DNA from: Acidobacteriota bacterium
GTDB lineage: Bacteria > Acidobacteriota > Vicinamibacteria > Vicinamibacterales > UBA2999
Direction: 5' to 3'
Assembly (NCBI GenBank): GCA_947465645.1
Contig: CANIBQ010000046.1
Coordinates: forward strand, 1-40,294
DNA length: 40,294 nt
Shown here: in pieces, positions 16,151 through 23,498 of the stretch
How the letters are laid out: every line of letters starts with the position of its first letter
Numbering within the stretch: position 1 is the first letter of the stretch
Translations under genes and position numbers: made by a program
The notes under the pieces: model-generated
What the model was told of the DNA's origin: nothing
Database searches by the model: none
What the model saw: the letters and a program-made list of their open reading frames with translations, nothing else

Positions 16151-17932
16151 ATGCGAACGACACTTGGGATGAACGATGTCCGTTCTGCCGCCCGCGGTCG
16201 GCGTCGGCGGATCGTTGTGCTGTTATGTCTCGTTGCGGCGGCCGGCAACATTGGCTACGCGCAGCGCGCCAAGCCCAGGATCGCGGTGTTCTCCGGACCG
16301 AACGCCACGATTCAGCATGGCCCGCCGCTCGTCACCAGCAACAAGGCGCGAGCCAAATACGGGCTGCCGCTGCTGACCAATCGTGATGGCTCGCCGTTGC
16401 GATTCGACACCGTACTGCCGCAGCGCCTGGCCGCGCCGGTGACGGTCTACATCGAGGCGTTCAGCGCTCACCCGCTCGAAAGCGACACGCCGCAGCTCTA
16501 CGCGCCGCCCGACGGCTACCTGAATGCGCAGACCCGTGCGTTCAACAAGACGCGGCAGAGTCCGAGCGACATCCCGGTCTACGAGGCGACGTTGCGCCCC
16601 GAAGACGGCCTGTACGGGCTGCCCTACATGGCGCGGCGCACCGGGGGACAGGCGTGGGACGGCGACTGCGCGACCCCGACCCACGTCGAAGAGCAGTGCC
16701 GTGTCGGCTTTTACCCGGATGGCGCGCGCATCTTCGAGGAGATCGATCGCTTCTATAACAACGCGCTGAGCGAGAACGCCGACTTCGATTTCTACCGGGC
16801 GGCGCCCTCTGGCGGCTATCGCGACGGGCTGCCGGCCAGCAAGCGGACGGACGTTGGCGAAGGTGACATTCCGCGCGAAAAGTGGGGCGTCGACTTCTTC
16901 CCCTACGGCGAGCGGCGCGAAGAGCCAACCCGCGGCGCACTAGCCAAGGCCACCAACATCGTCCAGAAGGCGATGGCCAGCGGCAAGTACGCGGGCGGCA
17001 TCTGGATGGAAGGCAGTTCGTCGACCGAGGAGACGTCGTACTGGTTGAACTTGCTGATCGATACGGACGTGCCGATCTCCGGCAACGCCACGCAGACGGG
17101 GCATCAGGGACTCGGCAACGACGGCGACCGCAACCTCCTCAGCTCGGTGCAGTACATCCTGTCGGGTATCTGGAAAGGCCCGGACGGCAAGGACCGGGTG
17201 GGCGCCGTCATGACCCAGGAGCAACGCGTCGTCACCGCACGGGAAGTGCAGAAAACCGACGATCGGCCTGGCGGCTACATGCCGACCGGCGGCCACGGCG
17301 GCATGGTGGCCAGCGTCAACCCGCACGTGCTGGCGTTCGTGCCAAACCGAAAACACACGCATACGTCCGACGTCAACGTGACGAGGCTGCCGCGCTCGGT
17401 CCAGGGTGTCAGGCTCGAGGGCACGCGAATAACGTCCATCGAAGTGCCGATCAAGGACGCCCAGGGCAATCTGCTGCCGACCGCGATCCCGAAGGTGACG
17501 ATGGCCAAGCACGCGAAGTGGGCGCCGGACGACTACAGCGACGATCCACTCGGCGAAGTGGAGGTCGTCGCGCGGATCGAGAAGGACCTTCGCGACTTTC
17601 CGCTGGCCGGGTTCGTGCTCGAGGCGAACACGCCGTACGGCAACGCCAATGAGCCGCTGAAGCGCAGCCTCGAGCGCGCCGCGGTGCGCGGCATACCGGT
17701 CGTCCGGGTGTCGCGCGGCAATGCCGAGGGCTTCATGGCATCCAGCGCCGGCGATCAGACGATAGAAGGCAGCAACCTGACCGCGACGAAAGCCCGGCTG
17801 CTGCTCATGGCGAGCATCATGAAGCTGGGGATGCTGCCGACGCCGGCGGATCCCGATCGGCCGACGCCGGCGGAGCTCGATGCCATCCGCAAGAAGCTCG
17901 GCGAGTACCAGCGGATCTTCGACACGCACTGA
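16151..17932 (+). CDS. Secreted L-asparaginase-like protein with altered catalytic triad
   Basis: This 593-residue protein has an N-terminal signal sequence (IVVLLCLVAAAGNIGYAQ) and asparaginase-family signatures. RIAVFSGPNATIQHG corresponds to the LATGGTIAG nucleophile strand, keeping a Thr at residue 53. GGIWMEGSSSTEETSYWLNL corresponds to the HGTDTMEETAYFLDL block; here the Thr-Asp of the second triad appear as Ser289-Ser290. GNDGDRNLLSSVQYI and FVLEANTPYGNANEPLK match the substrate-cleft and C-terminal domain regions. Family members are about 330 residues; this one carries roughly 200 extra residues between the two catalytic blocks. Whether it still deamidates asparagine is open. AAGGAG lies seven bases before ATG 16151. 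It follows the receptor gene by 73 bp and is likely co-transcribed. Confidence 0.75.
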   Translation: MRTTLGMNDVRSAARGRRRRIVVLLCLVAAAGNIGYAQRAKPRIAVFSGPNATIQHGPPLVTSNKARAKYGLPLLTNRDGSPLRFDTVLPQRLAAPVTVYIEAFSAHPLESDTPQLYAPPDGYLNAQTRAFNKTRQSPSDIPVYEATLRPEDGLYGLPYMARRTGGQAWDGDCATPTHVEEQCRVGFYPDGARIFEEIDRFYNNALSENADFDFYRAAPSGGYRDGLPASKRTDVGEGDIPREKWGVDFFPYGERREEPTRGALAKATNIVQKAMASGKYAGGIWMEGSSSTEETSYWLNLLIDTDVPISGNATQTGHQGLGNDGDRNLLSSVQYILSGIWKGPDGKDRVGAVMTQEQRVVTAREVQKTDDRPGGYMPTGGHGGMVASVNPHVLAFVPNRKHTHTSDVNVTRLPRSVQGVRLEGTRITSIEVPIKDAQGNLLPTAIPKVTMAKHAKWAPDDYSDDPLGEVEVVARIEKDLRDFPLAGFVLEANTPYGNANEPLKRSLERAAVRGIPVVRVSRGNAEGFMASSAGDQTIEGSNLTATKARLLLMASIMKLGMLPTPADPDRPTPAELDAIRKKLGEYQRIFDTH

Positions 17933-17999
17933 ATCGAAGCCCGGGCACACGTAGGAGCGCTACGAAGAAGGGCCGGCGGTGACCTTGCAGCGCGAGTGA

Positions 18000-18086
18000 T
18001 TACTCGTTCAGCACCTCGCCGCGTTCATCGACTCCATACTGGCCGGGCTTCTTCTTGTTCGGCCGTTTACGTGCAGAACGAGCCAT
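18000..18086 (-). CDS. Possible 28-residue basic protein
   Basis: A minus-strand ATG at 18086 opens a frame of 28 codons: MARSARKRPNKKKPGQYG followed by VDERGEVLNE, ending TAA at 18000-18002. The composition, with a dense Lys/Arg N-terminus and an acidic tail, is unlike the shadow frames around it, and the frame sits in an otherwise empty gap between two plus-strand genes. No good ribosome site is visible and I know of no family. It may be chance. Confidence 0.3.
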   Translation of the reverse strand: MARSARKRPNKKKPGQYGVDERGEVLNE

Positions 18087-18094
18087 CCGCCGCC

Positions 18095-19027
18095 ATGTTG
18101 AACAGACTCTGGAAGAGCAGCGCGCCCCTGACCGCCACCTGGCTCTTGATGATCGCCGCGCTCGCGGGCGCCGTGATCGGCCTGGCCGTCGACCCACGGA
18201 TCATCACCGGCGCGCCGGCCTGGCTCAAGCCAGCCAAGTTCGCCACGTCAATCGCGATCTACACCTTTACGCTGGCGTGGATCTTCAGCGTGATTCCCGA
18301 GTGGGTACGAACCCGCCGCATTGTCGAGTGGACGACGGCGGTCGCTTTGGTGGGGGAGATGGTCCTGATCAGCCTCCAGGCGCTCCGCGGCACCACCAGC
18401 CACTTCAACGTCGCGACGGTGTTCGACGGCGTGGTGTTCACCATCATGGGAGCCGCCATCGTCGTGCAGACGCTGTCCACGGTCGCGGTAGGGGTGGCAC
18501 TCTGGCGACATCAGTTCGCGGATCGCGCGTTGGGGTGGGCGCTGCGGCTGGGGATGATCACGACGATCATCGGGGCGATGACCGGTGGACTCATGACGCA
18601 GCCAACGGGTCAGCAACTCGCCGCCGCGCGCGCCGGCGAGCGGATCACCGTCGTCGGGGCGCATACAGTGGGCGCGCCGGACGGCGGCTCGGGGTTGCCC
18701 GGCACCGGCTGGAGCACCGATCACGGCGACCTCCGCGTGCCGCATTTCATCGGACTGCACGCGTTGCAGGTGCTTCCGATCGTCGCGCTGGTGCTGGCGC
18801 GGCGCACGGTGCGCGACCTCGTGCGCGTCCGGCTTACGATCACCGCGGCGGCCAGCTACGTGGCGCTGTTCGGCATTCTTCTGTTGCAGGCGCTTCGCGG
18901 GCAGTCGGTGCTGAATCCTGACGCGCTCACGATGGCGCTTCTCGGCGCATGGGCGTTGGCCACCGCCGCCGCTGCGGCGGTTTCGGCTCTCCATCTGCAA
19001 CAGGTGCGCAGATCGGTTGTTGTCTGA
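18095..19027 (+). CDS. Multi-pass membrane protein, intact copy of the locus at 1-196
   Basis: This 310-residue protein has about eight hydrophobic segments, from TWLLMIAALAGAVIGLAVDP to LLGAWALATAAAAAVSALH. Polar motifs that recur are WLKPAKFATSIAIYTFTLAW near residues 45-65 and GTGWSTDHGDLRVPHFIGLH in the middle, where His residues next to helices could bind a cofactor. The family is not recognised with confidence. The start is ATG 18095; the longer frame from 17996 adds a hydrophilic stretch without helix character. It lies 8 bp before an ABA4-like gene, and this pair is repeated in damaged form at 1-531, so the two genes probably work together. No promoter is clear. Confidence 0.7.
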   Translation: MLNRLWKSSAPLTATWLLMIAALAGAVIGLAVDPRIITGAPAWLKPAKFATSIAIYTFTLAWIFSVIPEWVRTRRIVEWTTAVALVGEMVLISLQALRGTTSHFNVATVFDGVVFTIMGAAIVVQTLSTVAVGVALWRHQFADRALGWALRLGMITTIIGAMTGGLMTQPTGQQLAAARAGERITVVGAHTVGAPDGGSGLPGTGWSTDHGDLRVPHFIGLHALQVLPIVALVLARRTVRDLVRVRLTITAAASYVALFGILLLQALRGQSVLNPDALTMALLGAWALATAAAAAVSALHLQQVRRSVVV

Positions 19028-19035
19028 GGTTCGCT

Positions 19036-19509
19036 ATGTCACCAGAACAGGTGTTCGCGGTCGCGAATGCGATCGCGCTGCTTTCATGGCTGCTGCTTGC
19101 TGTGCTCCCGGGACGGCGATGGGTCACCGACGTCGTGACGGGCAAAGCCGTCCCCGCGCTCTTCGCCGTTGCCTATATCGCGATCGTCGCGACGACGTTC
19201 TGGGGCGCAGATGGCAGCTTCTCGACGCTGAGTGGAGTAGGGTCGCTCTTCTCGAATCCCTGGCTCCTGCTCGCGGGTTGGGTGCATTACCTGGCGTTCG
19301 ATCTGTTGGTCGGCACGTGGGAAGCTCTTGACGCGCGCGAGCGTCGGATCCCCCACCTTCTTCTGGTCCCGTGCCTGTTCATGACGTTCATGTTTGGTCC
19401 TGCGGGCTGGTTGCTCTATCTGGGGGTGAGGCACGTGCGCTCCGCCGCGTCGCGACCCGCTGACGACGAGATTGGCGACTTCAGATCCGTCCACCAACGA
19501 CGGCACTAA
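19036..19509 (+). CDS. ABA4-like (DUF4281-type) membrane protein
   Basis: This 157-residue protein has four hydrophobic helices: FAVANAIALLSWLLLAVLP, ALFAVAYIAIVATTF, PWLLLAGWVHYLAFDLLVGT and VPCLFMTFMFGPAGWLLYL. The combination WVHYLAFDLLVGTWE, RxIPHLLLVPCLFMTFMFGPAGW is the signature of ABA4-like proteins. The plant namesake takes part in neoxanthin formation; bacterial members are uncharacterised, so no reaction is assigned here. ATG 19036 follows the upstream stop by 8 bp, so the two form an operon. The hydrophilic tail after HVRS (about 25 residues) has no known role. A degenerate copy lies at 200-531. Confidence 0.85.
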   Translation: MSPEQVFAVANAIALLSWLLLAVLPGRRWVTDVVTGKAVPALFAVAYIAIVATTFWGADGSFSTLSGVGSLFSNPWLLLAGWVHYLAFDLLVGTWEALDARERRIPHLLLVPCLFMTFMFGPAGWLLYLGVRHVRSAASRPADDEIGDFRSVHQRRH

Positions 19510-19514
19510 TACGC

Positions 19515-19544
19515 TTGACCGACTGTTTAGGTCGGATTTAGACT
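19515..19544 (+). promoter_or_regulatory. Candidate promoter of the iron-transport operon
   Basis: TTGACC (19515-19520) and TAGACT (19539-19544) are separated by 18 bp. A 5-bp inverted repeat CCGAC...GTCGG (19519-19535) occupies the spacer. The Fur-box-like palindrome begins 12 bp after the -10 box, so repressor bound there would cover the start of transcription. Confidence 0.4.
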
Positions 19545-19556
19545 CCTAAAACAGGT

Positions 19557-19575
19557 GAGAATGAGTCTCATTTGT
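19557..19575 (+). promoter_or_regulatory. Fur-box-like operator
   Basis: GAGAATGAGTCTCATTTGT contains a perfect 6-1-6 palindrome, AATGAG-T-CTCATT (19560-19572). It agrees with the classic 19-bp Fur consensus (GATAATGATAATCATTATC) at 12 of 19 positions, with both ATGA/TCAT half-site cores kept. It lies upstream of an Fbp-type ferric iron transporter, so iron-dependent repression is the natural reading. Confidence 0.65.
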
Positions 19576-19692
19576 GTTCTCTGGATCGCCCAGGGAATGC
19601 AGCCCGCAGGGTTACCATGACACCCCTTGGCTAGTCCTACACTTTTCGGCCCCGATTCGGCCCACGTTGTCGCCGTGCAGGCGTTCACGGCG

Positions 19693-20730
19693 ATGGTGGC
19701 GATCGACCGGGTCAGTCTCAGCTTTGGCGACGTCGCCGCGCTCGACCACGTATCGCTGGATGTCGGGGCCGGAGAAATCATGTGCCTGCTCGGGCCGTCA
19801 GGTTCGGGAAAGTCGACATTGCTGCGTGTCGTGGCGGGGATCGCTCGTGCAGACCAGGGGCGGGTCCTGATCGCGGGCACCGAGATGGCTGGTCCGGGCG
19901 TCTTCGTGGAGCCCGAACATCGGCGCGTCGGCATGGTCTTCCAGGACTACGCCCTCTTTCCGCACCTGACGGTCGCGGCCAACGTGGCCTTCGGTCTCAA
20001 GGGCCGTGACCGAGCCGATGTCGACGCCACGGTGAGCGGGCTATTGGAACGCCTCGGCCTCTGGCGGTACGCGGCGAGCTACCCGCACATGCTCTCCGGC
20101 GGAGAGCGTCAACGCGTGGCGCTTGCCCGCGCACTGGCACCGAAGCCTCGCGTGCTGTTGATGGACGAACCTTTTTCCGGACTGGATGGCGAGCTTCGGG
20201 ATCGGATTCGGCGCGAGACGCTCGACGTGCTCCGCGAGATGGGTACCACGACGATCGTCGTGACGCACGACCCGAGCGAAGCGATGCGGATCGCGGATCG
20301 CCTCACGCTGTTGCGCGGCGGCCGCGTCATGCAGTGCGGCTCGGTGGCGGAGGTGTACGGCCGACCGTCGAGCGCCTTCGCCGCGCGGTTTCTGAGCGAG
20401 GTCAACGACCTCGCCGCGCGATGCTGTTGCGGCCGCGTCGATACTCCGCTCGGGACGTTTGCCGCGCCTCATTTCCCCGACGATGCGGCGGTGCGTGTCT
20501 GTATCCGGCCGCAGCACGTGCGTGTGGCCGCCGGCCCGACCAGTATCCGGGCGACGGTGGTGGCCTGCGAGTGCCTCGGCGAAACGGATCGAACGACCCT
20601 GGCGGTCGCCGGCCTCGACGCGCCGGTGTCGCTGCGGACGCTTGGCCGTGGGCCGTGGGAGCCCGGCCACACGGTCTTTCTGGAAATCGATGCCTCTGGC
20701 GTCGTCATCGTTGCCGACGACGACCACTGA
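19693..20730 (+). CDS. fbpC: Ferric iron ABC transporter ATPase (FbpC-like)
   Basis: This 345-residue nucleotide-binding subunit powers periplasmic iron import. The elements are in order: Walker A GPSGSGKST (about 34-42), Q-loop VFQDYALFPHLTV (Gln84), signature LSGGERQRVALARAL (134-148), Walker B LLMDEPFSGLD (155-165) and H-loop VTHDPSEA (His192). A C-terminal regulatory domain of about 110 residues (VRVCIRPQHVRVAAGP) follows, as in FbpC/PotA types. Start choice: ATG 19693 begins the conserved MVAIDRVSLSFG; GTG 19675 and TTG 19627 are in-frame alternatives without better ribosome sites. It is the first gene of the operon; fbpA follows after 34 bp. Confidence 0.9.
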   Translation: MVAIDRVSLSFGDVAALDHVSLDVGAGEIMCLLGPSGSGKSTLLRVVAGIARADQGRVLIAGTEMAGPGVFVEPEHRRVGMVFQDYALFPHLTVAANVAFGLKGRDRADVDATVSGLLERLGLWRYAASYPHMLSGGERQRVALARALAPKPRVLLMDEPFSGLDGELRDRIRRETLDVLREMGTTTIVVTHDPSEAMRIADRLTLLRGGRVMQCGSVAEVYGRPSSAFAARFLSEVNDLAARCCCGRVDTPLGTFAAPHFPDDAAVRVCIRPQHVRVAAGPTSIRATVVACECLGETDRTTLAVAGLDAPVSLRTLGRGPWEPGHTVFLEIDASGVVIVADDDH

Positions 20731-20764
20731 ATCACGTTGTTGCCATAATTAGGGAGGTCAGCAG

Positions 20765-21793
20765 ATGCCCCGTTCATGTGTGCGATTCGTCGTGATGGTC
20801 CTGGCGTGCGCGGCCAGTGCCGCTTTCGGTACGGTTGCGTCAGCGCAGGAGATCAACCTCTACACCACGCGTGAGCCCGGTCTCATCCAGCCGCTGATGG
20901 AGTCGTTCACGAAGACGACAGGCATCAAGGTGAACAGCATCTTCGTCCGCGACGGCCTTGCCGAGCGGGTGGCGGCGGAAGGGACGCGGTCGCCCGCCGA
21001 CATCCTCATGACCGTCGACATCGGAGCGCTCATCGACCTGGTCGATCGGGGGCTGACGCAGCCGGTGCGCTCCGCCACGCTCGAGGCGGCGGTGCCCGCG
21101 AATCTCCGGGGACGCGACGGATCATGGTTCGCGCTCTCCCTGCGCGCCCGCGTCCTCTACGTCCACAAGGATCTCGCGCTATCGTCGTTCACATACGAGC
21201 AGTTGGCCGATCCCCGTTGGAAGGGCAAGGTCTGCACGCGCGCCGGCCAGCATCCGTACAACACCGCGTTGATCGCCGCCTATATCGCGCACCACGGCGA
21301 GGCGCGCGCCGAGGCGTGGCTGACCGGCTTGAAGACCGGCCTCGCGCGTGCCGCCACGGGCGGCGATCGCGACGGCGCACGCGACATCATGGGCGGAATC
21401 TGCGATCTGGCCGTCGGCAATTCCTACTATGTCGGCCTGATGCGGAGTGGCGCCGGCGGTCCAGAGCAGGAGAAATGGGGGGCGGCCATCAAGGTGATCC
21501 TCCCAACCTTTGCCGGTGGCGGGACGCATGTAAACGTGTCAGGGGCGGCCGTCGCCAAGAACTCGCCGAACCGGGCGGCGGCGGTTCGTTTCCTCGAGTA
21601 CCTCGTCTCCGACCAGGCGCAGAAGATCTACGCCGAGGCCGACTTCGAGTACCCCGTCAAGGCCGGCGTTGCCGCCCATCCGATCATCGCTGCGCTCGGG
21701 CCGCTCAAGGTGGACGCCCTCTCGTTGACCGACATCGCGCGTCATCGTGCGACGGCCAGCAAGTTGGTGGACAAGGTCGGATTCGACCGCTGA
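20765..21793 (+). CDS. fbpA: Periplasmic Fe3+-binding protein (FbpA-like)
   Basis: This 342-residue protein has a signal peptide cleaved after ASA (about residue 27), followed by EINLYTTREPGLIQPLMESF, the usual beginning of FbpA/transferrin-like bacterial ferric-binding proteins. The paired tyrosines Tyr221-Tyr222 in AVGNSYYVGLM are the iron ligands of this family. ADILMTVDIGALIDLVDRGL and GTHVNVSGAAVAKNSPNRAAAVRFLEYL are further family blocks. It hands Fe3+ to the permease FbpB. Ribosome site GGGAGGT lies about 7 bases before ATG 20765. It is followed by fbpB after 11 bp. Confidence 0.92.
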   Translation: MPRSCVRFVVMVLACAASAAFGTVASAQEINLYTTREPGLIQPLMESFTKTTGIKVNSIFVRDGLAERVAAEGTRSPADILMTVDIGALIDLVDRGLTQPVRSATLEAAVPANLRGRDGSWFALSLRARVLYVHKDLALSSFTYEQLADPRWKGKVCTRAGQHPYNTALIAAYIAHHGEARAEAWLTGLKTGLARAATGGDRDGARDIMGGICDLAVGNSYYVGLMRSGAGGPEQEKWGAAIKVILPTFAGGGTHVNVSGAAVAKNSPNRAAAVRFLEYLVSDQAQKIYAEADFEYPVKAGVAAHPIIAALGPLKVDALSLTDIARHRATASKLVDKVGFDR

Positions 21794-21804
21794 TCGGCCC
21801 GACG

Positions 21805-23463
21805 ATGTCCTGGAGGCCTGACGGCCGCCTCTGGCTCTCGGCCTCCGGGATCGTCGCGCTGCTCGTCATTGCCCCGATTGCCGCGCTCGCGCTGACGGCA
21901 TCGGGTGGGTCCGTCGACCTCTGGCGGCATCTGATTGCGTACGTGCTCCCGGTCGCCGTGCGGGACACGCTGGTGCTGCTCGCCGGCGTGGGGCTCCTGA
22001 CAGCGGGGATCGGCACGGCCGCGGCCTGGCTGGTCACGGCCTACGACTTCCCGGGACGCAAGGTGATCGACTGGGCGCTGCTGCTGCCGCTGGCGGTGCC
22101 GACCTACATCATCGCCTACGCGTACCTCGACATCCTGCACCCCGTGGGCCCCGTGCAAACGGCGCTGCGTGCGCTGCTCGGCATCGAGAATCCGCGCGAC
22201 CTCCGGCTTCCTGATATTCGATCGATGGCCGGGTGCATCGGCCTCCTGAGTGTCGTGCTGTATCCCTACGTGTATCTCACCGCTCGCGCCATGTTCCTGA
22301 TGCAGACGGCTAATCTCATCGAGGTCGCGCGTACGCTCGGCACCGGCCGGCGGGGAGTCTTTCTCCGCGTCGCCCTGCCGCTCGCGCGGCCGGCGGTCGT
22401 CGTTGGGCTCAGCCTGGTCCTGCTCGAAACCGTGAACGACATCGGGGCCTCGGAGTTCCTGGGCGTGCGCACCCTGACCGTGTCGATCTACAGCACGTGG
22501 ATCACCCGCTCAGACCTGGCGGGCGCGACACAAATGGCGCTGGCCATGCTCGCCGTGGCGCTCGGGCTCCTGGTCATGGAGCGTCACGCCAGGCGGCAAC
22601 GGCAGTACGCCAATGACGCCCAGCACGCGCGGCCTCTCGAGGCTCACAGACTGCACGGGTGGCGCGGGGCAACGGCGCTGGTGGTGAGCACGGTGCCGAT
22701 TGTGGTCGGCTTCCTGATTCCCACGCTGTATTTGATCGACGAGACGCTGACGCGGCTGCGTTTCGCGGGCCTGCCAGCGGCCATCGTGTCCGCGACCGTT
22801 GCGACGATAGCAGTCTCGTTAGTCGCCACGGTGCTGACGCTCGGCGCCGGTGTCGTCGTGGCGTACGCGGCTCGCGTGAGCCGGGGTGCCACGGCGGCGC
22901 TGTTCTCCCGGGTGGCATCGCTCGGTTATGCCGTGCCGGGGACCGTTCTCGCAATCGGGTTGCTCCCGGTCGTCACCGGTCTCGAGGCCGTCACCGATGC
23001 TGGCGCCCGTCGCGTCCTTGGTGTCTCGACCGGGCTCTTCCTGCTCGGCAGCGGTGCGGCGGTCGTGTATGCGTACGTCGTCAGGTTTCTCGCCCTGGCC
23101 GCCGGAGGGTTTGAGACCGGGCTCAACCGGGTGTCGCCTTCGCTCGATGATGCCGCGCGCACGCTTGGTGAAGGATCGGTCGGCCGGCTGCGCCGTATTC
23201 ACCTTCCGCTGGCACGGCCGGCGCTCGCGACGGCAGCCTTGCTGGTCTTCGTCGACTGCATGAAGGAGCTGCCGGCCACCCTGCTCCTGCGTCCTCTTGG
23301 CGTGGAAACCCTTGCGACACACCTGTATGGAGAAGCAGTGCGCGGTACCTATGAGGACGCAGCGATTGCAGCGCTGCTGATTGTCGTGGCTGGGCTCATT
23401 CCGGTCCTGGTCCTGGCGCGCGTCAGTCGGTTGACGTCCCAGGAGATCGCTGGAGTAATGTGA
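21805..23463 (+). CDS. fbpB: Ferric iron ABC transporter permease (FbpB-like)
   Basis: This 552-residue protein is made of two fused binding-protein-dependent permease halves, as is normal for FbpB. Each half has about six helices and an EAA loop: EVARTLGTGRRGVFLRVALPLARPAVVVG in the first half and DDAARTLGEGSVGRLRRIHLPLARPALAT in the second. These contact the FbpC ATPase. Other family marks are LLPLAVPTYIIAYAYLDI and GYAVPGTVLAIGLLPV. ATG 21805 is the first start after the fbpA stop; the frame runs open far upstream, but that part is antisense-like shadow inside fbpA. A TonB-dependent receptor starts 35 bp downstream. Confidence 0.92.
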   Translation: MSWRPDGRLWLSASGIVALLVIAPIAALALTASGGSVDLWRHLIAYVLPVAVRDTLVLLAGVGLLTAGIGTAAAWLVTAYDFPGRKVIDWALLLPLAVPTYIIAYAYLDILHPVGPVQTALRALLGIENPRDLRLPDIRSMAGCIGLLSVVLYPYVYLTARAMFLMQTANLIEVARTLGTGRRGVFLRVALPLARPAVVVGLSLVLLETVNDIGASEFLGVRTLTVSIYSTWITRSDLAGATQMALAMLAVALGLLVMERHARRQRQYANDAQHARPLEAHRLHGWRGATALVVSTVPIVVGFLIPTLYLIDETLTRLRFAGLPAAIVSATVATIAVSLVATVLTLGAGVVVAYAARVSRGATAALFSRVASLGYAVPGTVLAIGLLPVVTGLEAVTDAGARRVLGVSTGLFLLGSGAAVVYAYVVRFLALAAGGFETGLNRVSPSLDDAARTLGEGSVGRLRRIHLPLARPALATAALLVFVDCMKELPATLLLRPLGVETLATHLYGEAVRGTYEDAAIAALLIVVAGLIPVLVLARVSRLTSQEIAGVM

Positions 23464-23498
23464 CCGGGATAACGTGGCCCTTGCCTGAGGACCGTCAC

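Noticed and set aside
21124..21804. Extended N-terminus of the FbpB frame
   Set aside because: The upstream part overlaps fbpA in another frame, is Arg-rich and non-membrane; the true protein begins at 21805.
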